This document shows, piece by piece, positions 51,264 to 60,369 of a DNA stretch of 64,000 bases (within the stretch, counting starts at the first letter, position 1; every line of letters starts with the position of its first letter). Source of the DNA: VRUE01 sp963762205. GTDB lineage: Bacteria; Actinomycetota; Thermoleophilia; Solirubrobacterales; 70-9. Below the pieces are notes generated by a model. That model had not been told where the DNA came from, did no database searches, and was given only the letters and a program-made list of their open reading frames with translations. Location: positions 62,001 to 126,000 of the forward strand of contig CAVXJZ010000002.1 of the NCBI GenBank assembly GCA_963762205.1, read 5' to 3'. A program made the translations under genes and the position numbers.

Positions 51264-52126
51264 GGGCGGCGGGGGAACTTGGAGAAGTCGGGCCGGCGCT
51301 TCTGCTTGAAGGCCTCGCGCCCCTCGGCGGCCTCCTCGCTCCCGTAGAAGAGGAGGTTGGCGTCGTGGGCCAGCTGCTGGATCCCCGCGTAGCCGTCCTC
51401 GTGGGCGTTGAAGCTGGCCTTGACCAGGCGCAGGGCGAAGGGGGAGAGGGCCAGCATGTCGCGGCACCAGGCGACCGTCTCGCGCTCGAGATCCGCGACC
51501 GGCACGACCGCGTTGACCAGCCCCATCTCCAGCGCCTCGCCGGCGTCGTACTGGCGGCACAGCAGCCAGAACTCCTTCGCCTTCTTGGTCCCGACCAGAT
51601 CGCGCAGCAGCGAGGCGCCGTAGCCGCCGTCCCAGGAGCCGACCCGCGGCCCGGTCTGACCGAAGACGGCGTTGTCGGCGGCGATCGTCAGGTCGCAGCA
51701 GAGGTGGAGGATGTGGCCGCCGCCGATCGCGTAGCCGGCGACCATCGCCACCACCGGCTTCGGCAGCCGCCGCATCTGCACCTGCAGGTCGGTGACGTGG
51801 AAGCGCCCGAGCGAGGCGCCCTCGGCGACGTAGCCGCTGTCGCCGCGGACGGTCTGGTCGCCACCGGAGCAGAACGCCTTCCCTCCCTCGCCGGTGAGGA
51901 TGATCGCTCCGACCTCGGTGTCCTCGCGCGCCAGCTCCAGCGCGGCGGCGATCTCGACCAGGGTCTGCGGCCGGAAGGCGTTGAGGACCTCGGGCCGGTC
52001 GATCGTGATCTTGGCGATCCCGTCGGCCTTCTCGTAGCGGATGTCGTCGTACTCGGCGGCGGCCTCCCACTCGATCGGCGCGTACAGCTCCTGCTCGGGC
52101 GGGGCGTCCTTGTGGCGTTTGGGCAT
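51260..52126 (-). CDS. menB: 1,4-Dihydroxy-2-naphthoyl-CoA synthase
   Basis: MenB, a crotonase-fold enzyme, closes the second ring of the naphthoquinone. This 288-residue frame is intact: MPKRHKDAPPEQELYAPIEW, IAKITIDRPEVLNAFRPQTL, GAIILTGEGGKAFCSGGDQT (oxyanion loop), VRGDSGYVAEGASLGRFHVT, VVAMVAGYAIGGGHILHLCC, DNAVFGQTGPRVGSWDGGYG, with the Asp of VGSWDGG, and AKEFWLLCRQYDAGEALEMG. The C-terminus is KRRPDFSKFPRRP. Its TGA overlaps the menA ATG. It is divergent from menE, with about 20 bases between starts. Confidence 0.95.
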   Translation of the reverse strand: MPKRHKDAPPEQELYAPIEWEAAAEYDDIRYEKADGIAKITIDRPEVLNAFRPQTLVEIAAALELAREDTEVGAIILTGEGGKAFCSGGDQTVRGDSGYVAEGASLGRFHVTDLQVQMRRLPKPVVAMVAGYAIGGGHILHLCCDLTIAADNAVFGQTGPRVGSWDGGYGASLLRDLVGTKKAKEFWLLCRQYDAGEALEMGLVNAVVPVADLERETVAWCRDMLALSPFALRLVKASFNAHEDGYAGIQQLAHDANLLFYGSEEAAEGREAFKQKRRPDFSKFPRRP

Positions 52127-52147
52127 GATGGGCACGATATCCCGCCG

Positions 52148-53483
52148 ATGAAGCTCGACGACTGGCTGGCCCAGAGATCCCAGAGTTGCCCCGACCGCAC
52201 CGCGCTGGTCGCGGACGGCGCCGAGATGACCTACGCCGAGCTGGAGGCGGAGGCGACCTGGGTCGCCCGCCGCCTCGCCGCCGCACGGCGTCCGCCGCGG
52301 CTCCACCGCCGCGCTGACCATGCACCCGCGCCGCGAGCAGGTCGTCCTCGCCCACGCGCTGATGAAGGTCGGCGCCAAGCTGCTGCCGCTGAGCCCGCGG
52401 CTGACGCCGGCCGAGCGGGCGGCGATCGTCGACGCCGAGGAGCCGATCGTCGACCTCGACGATGCCGGCGAGCTGACCCAGACCGAGGCCGACATGCCGC
52501 TGCTCGGCGAGCACGACATGGACGAGGTCTGCGCCCGCGTCCTCACCAGCGGCAGCACCGGCACGCCCCACCCGGTCGGGCTCACCTACGGCAACTTCCT
52601 CTGGAGCGCGGTCGGCTCCGCCTTCAACATCGGCGTCGAGCCCGAGCGACCGCTGGCTCTGCTGCCTGCCCCTCAGCCACATCTCCGGCCTCGGGATCGT
52701 CGATGCGCTCGGTCATCTACGGCACCACCGCGGTCGTCCACGACGGCTTCGACGTCGACCGCGTCGGCCGCCGCCCTCGAAAGCGACGAGATCACCGTCG
52801 TCTCGCTGGTGGCGACGATGCTGACCCGGCTGCTCGAGGCCGGCGCCGACCTCTCCGGCCCGCGGGCGATCCTGGTCGGCGGCGGCCCCGTCCCCGAGCG
52901 AGCCGCTGCGAGGAGGCGATCGCCAGGGGCGCCACCGTGGTCCAGACCTACGGCCTGACCGAGACCTGCTCGCAGGTGACGACGCTGGCCCCGGCCGACG
53001 CCAGGCGCAAGCTCGGCTCCGCCGGACGGCCGCTGCTGACCACCCACCTGCGGATCCAGGACGGCGAGATCCTCGTCCAGGGCCCGACCGTCGCGCCCGG
53101 CCGCGCCGACGCCGACGGCTGGCTGCACACCGGCGACCTCGGCCACATCGACGAGGAGGGCTTCCTCTACGTCGAAGGACCGGATCGACGACCTGATCGT
53201 CAGCGGCGGCGAGAACGTCGTTCCGGCGGAGGTCGAGGAGGTGCTGCTGCGCCATCCCGACGGTCGCCGACGCCGCCGTCGTCGGCCGCGAGGACCCGGA
53301 GTGGCAGCAGGCGGTGACCGCGGTCGTCGTCCTCGAAGAGCGGCTCCGCAGGTGACGCCGGACGAGCTGCGCCGCCACTGCGCCGAGTCGCTGGCCGGCT
53401 TCAAGGTGCCGAAGCGGGTCGAGCTGGCGGCGGCACTGCCGCGCACGCCGTCGGGCAAGCTGATGCGCAGGGCGCTCCGCTAG
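52148..53483 (+). CDS. menE: o-Succinylbenzoate-CoA ligase
   Basis: MenE activates o-succinylbenzoate with ATP and CoA, between MenC and MenB. It is an adenylate-forming enzyme: MKLDDWLAQRSQSCPDRTAL, the P-loop VLTSGSTGTPHPVGLTYGNF, TVVSLVATMLTRLLEAGADL, VVQTYGLTETCSQVTTLAPA, then DGWLHTGDLGHIDEEGFLYV (ATP-binding Asp), GRIDDLIVSGGENVVPAEVE and VPKRVELAAALPRTPSGKLM, with the C-terminal catalytic Lys in SGKLMRRALR. About 445 residues. Breaks are near 52,285, 52,670, 52,770, 52,900, 53,180 and 53,265. Confidence 0.92.
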
Positions 53484-53492
53484 GGCTGTGGA

Positions 53493-53498
53493 TAGCCT
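53493..53498 (+). promoter_or_regulatory. Candidate -10 element (TAGCCT) for ilvC
   Basis: TAGCCT ends eight bases before the ilvC ATG at 53,507. Confidence 0.4.
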
Positions 53499-53506
53499 GC
53501 CCGACC

Positions 53507-54514
53507 ATGCGCACCGACGACATCTTCTACGACAAGGACGCCGACCTCGGCAAGCTCGACGGCAAGACCGTCGCGATCCTCGGCTACGGCTCCCAGGGGC
53601 ATGCCCACGCCCTCAACCTCAAGGACTCCGGCGTCGACGTGGTCGTCGGCCTGCGTCCCGACTCCTCCAGCCGCGCCAAGGCCGAAGGCGCCGGGCTCGA
53701 GGTTCTCGACATCGCCGAAGCCGCCAGCCGCGGCGACCTGGTGATGATCCTGCTGCCGGACGAGAAGCAGGCCGAGGTCTGGGACGCCGAGATCGCCGAC
53801 GGCATCGCCCCCGGCAACCTGCTGCTCTTCGCCCACGGCTTCGCGATCCACTTCGGCGAGATCGAGCCGCCGGCCGGCGTCGACGTCGGCATGGTCGCGC
53901 CCAAGGGCCCCGGCCATCTGGTTCGCCGCCAGTACGAGGAAGGCAACGGCGTTCCCTGCCTGATGGCCGTCCACCAGGACGCCACCGGCAACGCCCACGA
54001 CCTCGTGCTCGCCTACGCCTCCGGGATCGGCGGCGGCCGCGCCGCGGTCATCGAGACCACCTTCAAGGACGAGTGCGAGACCGACCTGTTCGGCGAGCAG
54101 GCCGTCCTCTGCGGCGGCGCCTCGGAGCTGGTCCAGGCCGGCTTCGAGACCCTGGTCGAGGCCGGCTACGACCCCCGCCTCGCCTACTTCGAGTGCCTGC
54201 ACGAGCTGAAGCTGATCGCCGACCTGATGTACGAGAAGGGGATCCAGGGGATGCACTACTCGATCTCCAACACCGCCGAGTACGGCGACCTGACCCGCGG
54301 CAAGCGGGTGATCGCCGACGAGACGCGGGCGGCGATGAAGCAGATCCTCGGCGAGATCCAGTCGGGCGAGTTCGCCCGCGAGTGGATCGCCGAGAACCGC
54401 GCCGGCGGCGAGAACTTCGACCGCATGCGCGAGCGAGCTCGCAGGGCGCCGAGATCGAGGAGGTCGGCAAGGATCTGCGCGACGATGATGCCCTGGATCG
54501 ACCAGGGGTTCTAG
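53507..54514 (+). CDS. ilvC: Ketol-acid reductoisomerase
   Basis: IlvC rearranges and reduces acetolactate with NADPH, following IlvB/IlvH. It is almost intact. Motifs: VAILGYGSQGHAHALNLKDS (nucleotide fold), GLRPDSSSRAKAEGAGLEV, ILLPDEKQAEVWDAEI, LLFAHGFAIHFGEIEPPAGV, VAPKGPGHLVRRQYEEGNGV, ETTFKDECETDLFGEQAVLC (metal ligands), GFETLVEAGYDPRLAYFECL and GMHYSISNTAEYGDLTRGKR. It ends DQGF-TAG. Two compensating indels near 54,430 and 54,475 scramble about 15 residues near the C-terminus. The SRAKAEG loop suggests NADPH use. Confidence 0.95.
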   Translation: MRTDDIFYDKDADLGKLDGKTVAILGYGSQGHAHALNLKDSGVDVVVGLRPDSSSRAKAEGAGLEVLDIAEAASRGDLVMILLPDEKQAEVWDAEIADGIAPGNLLLFAHGFAIHFGEIEPPAGVDVGMVAPKGPGHLVRRQYEEGNGVPCLMAVHQDATGNAHDLVLAYASGIGGGRAAVIETTFKDECETDLFGEQAVLCGGASELVQAGFETLVEAGYDPRLAYFECLHELKLIADLMYEKGIQGMHYSISNTAEYGDLTRGKRVIADETRAAMKQILGEIQSGEFAREWIAENRAGGENFDRMRERARRAPRSRRSARICATMMPWIDQGF

Positions 54515-54540
54515 AGCCCTGCGAGCGGGCGGGCCGACGC

Positions 54541-54593
54541 ACTCGAGGGCAGGTGAGGAGCGCGCGCCCTCTCGGCTCGAGCTCCTCCCGAGT
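54541..54593. repeat. 53-nt hairpin after ilvC
   Basis: Outer ACTCG (54,541-54,545) pairs with CGAGT (54,589-54,593), and inner GAGGAGC (54,555-54,561) with GCTCCTC (54,581-54,587). It may end the ilvC transcript or be a REP-like element. Confidence 0.45.
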
Positions 54594-54654
54594 CGCGGTT
54601 CCTTATGGACGGTCAGCGTCCAACGGCACTCACGGGAGTCGGTCGGCCGGAATT

Positions 54655-54704
54655 CCATGGCGTGGTTCCTTTCGGACGCCTCGTCCGAACGGAACCCGCG
54701 ATGG
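54655..54704. repeat. 50-nt near-perfect palindromic element (ilvC/cupin spacer)
   Basis: The arms (54,655-54,678 and 54,682-54,704) pair almost throughout: CCATGGCGTGGTTCC with GGAACCCGCGATGG, and TTTCGGACG with CGTCCGAA, around CCT. The ends CCATSGCG and CGCGATGG are shared with the element inside menC. Confidence 0.65.
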
Positions 54705-54767
54705 CCGCCTGAATCCGCGCGGAGGGCACCGCACCGTCCTGGCGAAGAGGGCTCCCGGACTCCCTCG

Positions 54768-55175
54768 CTACCGGTGCGTCTCGCCCTCGGCCAGTTTGCC
54801 GTCGCGGCCCACGTAGCCGTCCTTGCCGCCGACGACCACGTAGACCGCCTCCTCGGAGTCGCTGAGGTTGCGGACGTTGCGGGGGGTGGGGGCGTCGACC
54901 CAGGCGAGGCCGCCGGGGCCGAGGCGCTGGGTCGAGCCGTCGCCGAACTCGAACTCGACCTCGCCGCTGTGGACGAAGTAGAGCTCCTCCTGCTCGTCGT
55001 GGTAGTGGCTGCCGGTCTCGTAGGCCGGCGGCAGCACGATCGCGTTGACGCCGAAGGCGGTGACCCCGAGCTCCTTGCGGATCTTGCGGAACCCGGGGCC
55101 CTCGCCGAGGTCGGCGAGGTTGGCGACGGCGTAGCCCTCGCCCTTGGTCACGTTCTGGTTGGCCTCGTCGCTCAT
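54768..55175 (-). CDS. Cupin-domain protein
   Basis: An intact 135-residue frame: MSDEANQNVTKGEGYAVANL, FRKIRKELGVTAFGVNAIVL, then cupin motif 1 GSHYHDEQEELYFVHSGEVE with two His and one Glu metal ligands, and motif 2 LGPGGLAWVDAPTPRNVRNL, where the usual His is replaced by Pro/Arg. The last part is VYVVVGGKDGYVGRDGKLAE. It is a small beta-barrel with a likely partial metal site; the substrate is unknown. It lies 10 bases downstream of the DUF4389 gene, on the same strand. Confidence 0.8.
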   Translation of the reverse strand: MSDEANQNVTKGEGYAVANLADLGEGPGFRKIRKELGVTAFGVNAIVLPPAYETGSHYHDEQEELYFVHSGEVEFEFGDGSTQRLGPGGLAWVDAPTPRNVRNLSDSEEAVYVVVGGKDGYVGRDGKLAEGETHR

Positions 55176-55185
55176 CGCTGCCTCC

Positions 55186-55837
55186 TCAGAGGCTTGGCAT
55201 CGCCGGCGGTGCGGGCGGGCGGCTGGCGGGGCGGCGGGAGCGACCTGGGCGCCGGCGCCCTTGGCCCGCTCGAGCCCGATCGGCGGGTAGTCGTCGGTGA
55301 GGATCGCGATGTAGCCGAAGACGCGCGCGTAGAAGCTGTTGACGAAGGTCAGCATGTTGTTGATCCCCTCCGGCAGGTAGCCGCGGAAGACGATCGTCAG
55401 CCAGGCGACGAGGCCGCCAGATTGCTGGATAGTAGCTGGTGCCGTAGGACGAGGACCAGCATCGGGCAGCACGAGGATGATGCGGAAGAAGCGCCTTGAG
55501 CCGGCTCTGGCGCTCGGCGGCGGGGGCGAAGTTGACGCGGATCGGGTAGCTGGGGTCGTCGCTGAGGCTGAACGGCGGCCAGACGTCGGTCTGCAGGTAG
55601 ATCCAGGCCGAGGTGCGGATCGAGAAGCGGACGACGCCCGGAGTTGAACTCATACAGCCACTGCGGGTAGCGGCCGAGGATGACCACCGCGACCCAGGCG
55701 AAGAGGTGGGTGAAGGCGAAGAGGATCCCCCAGAAGGTGGCGACGATGAGCCACGGGATCGCCAGCAGCAGCCGGAAGAAGGTCGTCCAGCGGTTCGGCG
55801 TCGGGTTGAAATCGGCTTCATAGCTGATCGGATACAC
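55186..55837 (-). CDS. DUF4389 membrane protein
   Basis: About 216 residues. GTG start after a purine-rich GAGGGGGAACC. The DUF4389 core reads VYPISYEADFNPTPNRWTTF, then FRLLLAIPWLIVATFWGILF, VAVVILGRYPQWLYEFNSG, LQTDVWPPFSLSDDPSYPIR, a second membrane region WLTIVFRGYLPEGINNMLTF and YARVFGYIAILTDDYPPIGL, ending in a Pro/Ala-rich tail (APPASRPPAPPAMPSL). The biochemical role of this family is unknown. Breaks lie near 55,640, 55,490 and 55,430. Confidence 0.8.
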
Positions 55838-55923
55838 GGTTCCCCCTCGGGTTGGACGGGACTGCGAATACTGCGCCGCGAGCCTAACCCCGCCCCCGGC
55901 GGGAGTCCACCCGCGACGGTCAA

Positions 55924-55929
55924 TAACCT
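55924..55929 (+). promoter_or_regulatory. Candidate -10 element (TAACCT) for serC-serA
   Basis: TAACCT ends ten bases before the serC ATG at 55,940. Confidence 0.4.
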
Positions 55930-55939
55930 GTCGAACCCG

Positions 55940-57093
55940 ATGGCGACCCCGGCACCGACACCGCCCAGATCCCGGCCGAGCTGAAGCCGGCCGACGGCCG
56001 CTTCGGCTGCGGGCCCTCGAAGGTCCGCCCGGAGGCGCTGGCGGCGCTCGCCGAGCGCGCCGGACCTGATGGGCACCTCGCACCGCCAGGCGCCGGTCCG
56101 CGACCTGGTCGGCCGCGTCCGCGCCGGCCTCGCCGAGCTCTTCGCCCTGCCCGACGGCTACGAGGTGGCGCTCGGCAACGGCGGCACCACCGCCTTCTGG
56201 GAGGCCGCCGCCGCCTGGCTCGTGCGCGAGCGCGCGCTGCACCTCACCTACGGCGAGTTCTCGCAGAAGTTCGCCAAGGCGACCGCCGCGCGCGCCGTTC
56301 CTCGCCGACCCGATCCTGGTCGAGGCCGAGCCCGGCGACGCGCCCGACGCCGATCGCCGACCCCGCCGCCGACGTGATCGCCTGGGCCCACAACGAGACC
56401 TCGACCGGCGTCATGGTCCCGGTCGCGCGCCCCGCCGACGCCGGCGACGCGCTGGTCCTGATCGACGCCACCTCGGGCGCCGGCGGCCTGCCGGTCGACG
56501 TCGCCGAGGCCGACGCCTACTACTTCGCCCCGCAGAAGGCCTTCGGCTCCGACGGCGGCCTCTGGCTGGCGCTGCTCAGCCCGGCCGCGATCGCCCGGAT
56601 CGAGGAGCTCGACGGCGCCGCCGACCGCTGGCAGCCGGCATTCCTCTCGCTGCAGACCGCGCTCGACAACTCGCGCAAGGAGCAGACCTACAACACGCCC
56701 GCGCTGGCGACCCTGCTCCTGCTCGCCGACCAGCTCGAGTGGATGCTCGGCGAACGGCGGCCTCGACTGGTGCGTGGCCCGGACCTCCGACTCCTCGGGC
56801 CGCCTCTACGGCTGGGCCGAGGCGCAGCGAGCGTCGCGACGCCCTTCGTCGCCGACCCGGCCAAACGCTCGCTGGTCGTCGGCACGATCGACTTCGCCGA
56901 CTCGGTCGACGCCGCCGCGCTCGCCGCGGCGCTGCGCGCCAACGGCATCGTCGACGTCGAGCCCTACCGCAAGCTCGGCCGCAACCAGCTGCGGGTCGGG
57001 ATGTTCCCGGCGGTCGAGCCCGCCGACGTCGAGGCGCTGACCGCCTGCATCGACTGGGTGCTCGAGCAACGTCGAGGGGGTGGCGCCGAGTGA
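55940..57093 (+). CDS. serC: Phosphoserine aminotransferase (actinobacterial type)
   Basis: SerC transaminates 3-phosphohydroxypyruvate made by SerA, using PLP. It reads IPAELKPADGRFGCGPSKVR, DLMGTSHRQAPVRDLVGRVR, VALGNGGTTAFWEAAAAWLV, LTYGEFSQKFAKATA, VIAWAHNETSTGVMVPVARP, VLIDATSGAGGLPVDVAEAD, and the Schiff-base Lys in AYYFAPQKAFGSDGGLWLAL, then NTPALATLLLLADQLEWML and RSLVVGTIDFADSVDAAALA. The motif set matches the mycobacterial and actinobacterial branch of SerC. The stop overlaps the serA GTG. Breaks are near 55,965, 56,065, 56,297, 56,350 and 56,755. Confidence 0.92.
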
Positions 57094-58680
57094 AGGTCCT
57101 GGTCAAGGAGAAGATCGCCGACACCGGCGTCGAGCTGCTGCGCGCAGAACTTCGACGTCGACCTCGGGCTCGAGATGTCCGACGAGGAGCTGCGCGAGAA
57201 GATCGGCGCCTACGACGCGATCCTGATCCGCTCGGCGACGAAGATGACGCCGGAGCTGATCGACCTGGCGACCAACCTGAAGGTGATCGGCCGCGCCGGC
57301 ACCGGCGTCGACAACGTCGACATCCCGGCCGCCACCCGCCGCGGCATCATCGTCGCCAACGCGCCCGAGTCGAACTCGGTCGCCGCCGCCGAGCACACCC
57401 TGGCGCTGGCGCTGGCCCTCTTCCGCAACGTCCCCCAGGCGCACGCCTCGCTCGTCGCCGGGCGCTGGGACCGGGCCAAGTTCAAGGGCGCCGAGCTCTA
57501 CGGCAAGACGCTCGGGGTGGTCGGCTTCGGCCGCATCGGCCAGCTCGTCGCCAAGCGCGCCCAGAGCTTCGAGATGGAGGTCGTCGCCTTCGACAAGTTC
57601 GTCTCCGCCGAGCGCTTCCGCGAGCTCGGGGTCGAGGGGCGTCGACAGCCTCGAGGAGCTGCTCGGCCGCGCCGACCTGGTCACCCTGCACGTGCCGAAG
57701 ACGCCGGAGACGATCGGCCTGATCGACGCCGAGGCGATCGCCGCGATGAAGGACGGGCGCCCGCCTGGTCAACTGCGCCCGCGGCGAGCTGGTCGACCTC
57801 GACGCGCTGCTCGCCGGGCTGGAGTCCGGCAAGCTGGCCGGCGCCGCGCTCGACGTCTTCCCCGTCCGAGCCCTTCACCGAGCACCCGATCTTCGCCCGC
57901 GAGGACGTCGTCGTCACCCCGCACCTCGGCGCCTCGACCGCCGAGGCGCAGGACCGCGCCGGCGTCGTCACCGCCGAGCAGGTGACCGCGGCGCTGAACG
58001 GCGGCGTCGTCACCAACGCGGTCAACATCGCCGCCGTGCGGCCCGAGGCGATGGAGGCGCTGGCGCCCGTTCGTGCCGCTCTGCGAAAAGCTCGGCCGCC
58101 TCGCCGCAGGGCCTCGGCGACGGCTCGGTCGACCGCGTCACCGCCGAGTTCCGCGGCCGCATCGCCTCCCACGACACCCGCCTGCTCGGGATCGCCGTCC
58201 TGGCCGGCATCCTCTCCGGCCACACCGAGGAGCCGGTCAACCTGGTCAACGCGCCGCAGATGGCCGAGGAGCGCGGGATCGAGCTGGTCGAGACCAAGGA
58301 CGCCAGCGCCGAGCGACTTCACCGAGCTGGTCACCGTCCGCGTCGGCTCCGGCGACGACGAGGTCGAGGTCGCCGGGACCAGCGTCGGCCCCCGCAACGA
58401 GCCCTACCTGGTCTCGGTCTGGGGCGAGAGCTTCTACCTGCCCTTCGCCGAGCACATCACCGTCTTCCGCTACGCCGACCAGCCGGGGATGATCGGCCGG
58501 GTCGGCACCATGTTCGGCGAGGAGGGCGTCAACATCGTCTCCGCCGCGGTCGGCGCCGAGCAGGGCGGCGAGCAGCGCGGTGATGGCGCTGACCACCGAC
58601 GCCCCGGTGCGCGCCGAGACGATCGAGAAGATCCTCGGCGCTCGACGGCTTCGCCGTCGGCCGCTCGGTCGATCTCGTAG
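57090..58680 (+). CDS. serA: D-3-phosphoglycerate dehydrogenase (second copy)
   Basis: First enzyme of serine synthesis, coupled to serC by a GTGA overlap. VLVKEKIADTGVELLRA, AYDAILIRSATKMTPELIDL, LKVIGRAGTGVDNVDIPAAT, ANAPESNSVAAAEHTLALAL, GKTLGVVGFGRIGQLVAKRA (NAD motif), LVTLHVPKTPETIGLIDAEA, FTEHPIFAREDVVVTPHLGA, STAEAQDRAGVVTAEQVTAA. The intervening (ASB) domain contains RGRIASHDTRLLGIAVLAGI; the C-terminal ACT domain AEHITVFRYADQPGMIGRVG and MALTTDAPVRAETIEKILG. About 530 residues, the long actinobacterial form. Most breaks are single extra bases, for example near 57,146, 57,639, 57,765, 57,863 and 58,102. Confidence 0.93.
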
Positions 58681-58710
58681 GCAGGCCTGGCTCGGTCGGC
58701 AGCAGGCGTC

Positions 58711-58716
58711 TAGGCT
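58711..58716 (+). promoter_or_regulatory. Candidate -10 element (TAGGCT) for the quinone oxidoreductase
   Basis: TAGGCT ends seven bases before the ATG at 58,724. Confidence 0.45.
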
Positions 58717-58723
58717 GTCGCCG

Positions 58724-59760
58724 ATGCGGGCGGTGGTGCTGACGGGACCGGCGGTCCCGAGGTGCTCCAGGTGCAGGAGCGGCCCGACCCGGCCGTCGGC
58801 GCCGGGCGAGGTCCGGATCGCGGTGCGCGCCGCCGGGATCAACTTCGCCGACACGATGGCCCGCGTCGGCCTCTACCCGGACGCGCCGAAGCCCCCTGCG
58901 TGCTCGGCTACGAGGTCGCCGGCGAGGTCGAGTCGGTGGGGGAGGGGGTCGACGACTCGCAGGTCGGCGACCGGGTGATGGCCGGCACCCGCTTCGGCGG
59001 CCAGGCCGAGCTGGTCGCCGTCCCCGCCGCGCAGGTGCTGCCGCTGCCCGAGCGGCTCAGCTTCGAGCAGGGCGCCGCCTTCCCGGTCAACTACGGCACC
59101 GCCTACGCGGCGCTGATCGTGATGGGCAGCCTGCGCGCGGGCAACCGGGTCCTGATCCACGCCGCCGGCGGCGGCGTCGGCATCTCCGCCACCCAGATCG
59201 CCCGCAACGCGGGCGCCGAGATCTTCGGCACCGCCTCGGCCGGCCAAGCACGAGGCGATCCGCGCCCAGGGCGTCACCCACGCGATCGACTACCGCGGCC
59301 GCGACTTCGAGGCCGAGGTGATGCGGATCACCGACGGCGAGGGCGTCGACCTGATCATCGACGCGCTCGGCCCGACCTCGTTCCGCAAGGACTACCGGCT
59401 GCTGCGCCCGGGCGGCCGGCTGGTCATGTACGGGCTCTCGGAGAACTCCGACAGACGGCGCCCGCAACATCCCGGCGACGCTGAGGAGCCTGGCGACGAT
59501 GCCGCTGGCGACGATGCCGTGGTGGAAGAGCCTGATGCTGATGAACGAGAACAAAGGCGTCTTCGGCCTCAACATGCTGAGCTGGTGGGACCGCGAGGGC
59601 AGCCTCGACCGCGTCACCGAGCCGCTGATGGCCGACCTCGAGGCGGGCCGGCTGGAGCCGGTCGTCGCCGCGTCCTTCCCCTTCGAGCAGAGCCGGCGAG
59701 GCGCACGAATTCATCGCCCAGCGCCGCAACGTCGGCAAGGTCGTGTTGTTCCCTAAGTAA
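58724..59760 (+). CDS. Zinc-free NADPH:quinone oxidoreductase (medium-chain dehydrogenase family)
   Basis: It reads MRAVVLTGPGGPEVLQVQER, VRIAVRAAGINFADTMARVG and LYPDAPKPPCVLGYEVAGEV, lacks the catalytic zinc ligands of alcohol dehydrogenases, and has the quinone-reductase signature AAFPVNYGTAYAALIVMGSL, then VLIHAAGGGVGISATQIARN (NADPH fold). It ends HEFIAQRRNVGKVVLFPK. A segment LATMPLATMPWWKSLMLMNE with GVFGLNMLSWW is typical of the synaptic-vesicle VAT-1-like branch. About 340 residues. Breaks lie near 58,755, 58,890, 59,250 and 59,455. The physiological substrate is unknown. Confidence 0.85.
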
Positions 59761-59791
59761 GGCTCTGCGATCGGGCGGGAGCGATCTGGCG

Positions 59792-60346
59792 ATGAAGAAG
59801 GCGATCCTGACTGCGATGACGGTGCTGGCGGCATGGGCCGCCGCGCCCGCCCACGCCTCGCGAACGGCTCGCTGACGGTGCTGCTGGCCGGCGGGGCCGA
59901 AGACAACCGGATCTCGATCGGCCTCAGCTCCGACGGGCGCAACTACCTGATCGACTCGATCGTGCCGCTGGAAGTGGGCGGTGAGGTCTGCTGGCACCCG
60001 GAAGGGATGCCCAACCAGCTGGAATGCGCGGCCACGGCGATCGGCGGCTTCGAAGTCAACGCCGGCGGCGGCGACGACTGTCATCGCTGTGGGCGCGAAG
60101 TGAGGATCCCGGTGACCCTGCGCGGCGGCCCCGGGAACGACCGGCTCGTCGGCGGCGGCGGGCCCGACAAGCTGGTCGGCGGGACCGGCGACGACCTCCT
60201 CGTCGGCCGCGGCGGCGACGACTCGCTGTTCGGCGGGCCCGGCGACGACTCGCTGTTCGGCGGCGGCGGCGGCGACCTGCTGCGGGCGGCCCCGGCACCG
60301 ACCGGCTTGCGCGGCCAGGCCGGCGAACGACCAGGAATTCCGCTGA
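59792..60346 (+). CDS. Secreted protein with RTX-like Ca-binding repeats
   Basis: A signal peptide (MKKAILTAMTVLAAWAAAPA, cleavage after AHA) leads to NGSLTVLLAGGAEDNRISIG, a first beta region, a Cys segment (GEVCWHPEGMPNQLECA and DDCHRCG), then nonapeptide repeats: GGPGNDRLVGGGGPDKLVGG, TGDDLLVGRGGDDSLFGGPG, DDSLFGGGGGDLL, and after one frame repair GTDRLRGG..NDQEFR. GGxGxDxLx repeats bind calcium and fold as a beta roll outside the cell. It is short (about 180 residues), without an enzymatic domain. It converges on the MFS exporter. Confidence 0.75.
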
Positions 60347-60369
60347 GCCTTGCCGGTTCCCGCGGGCGC

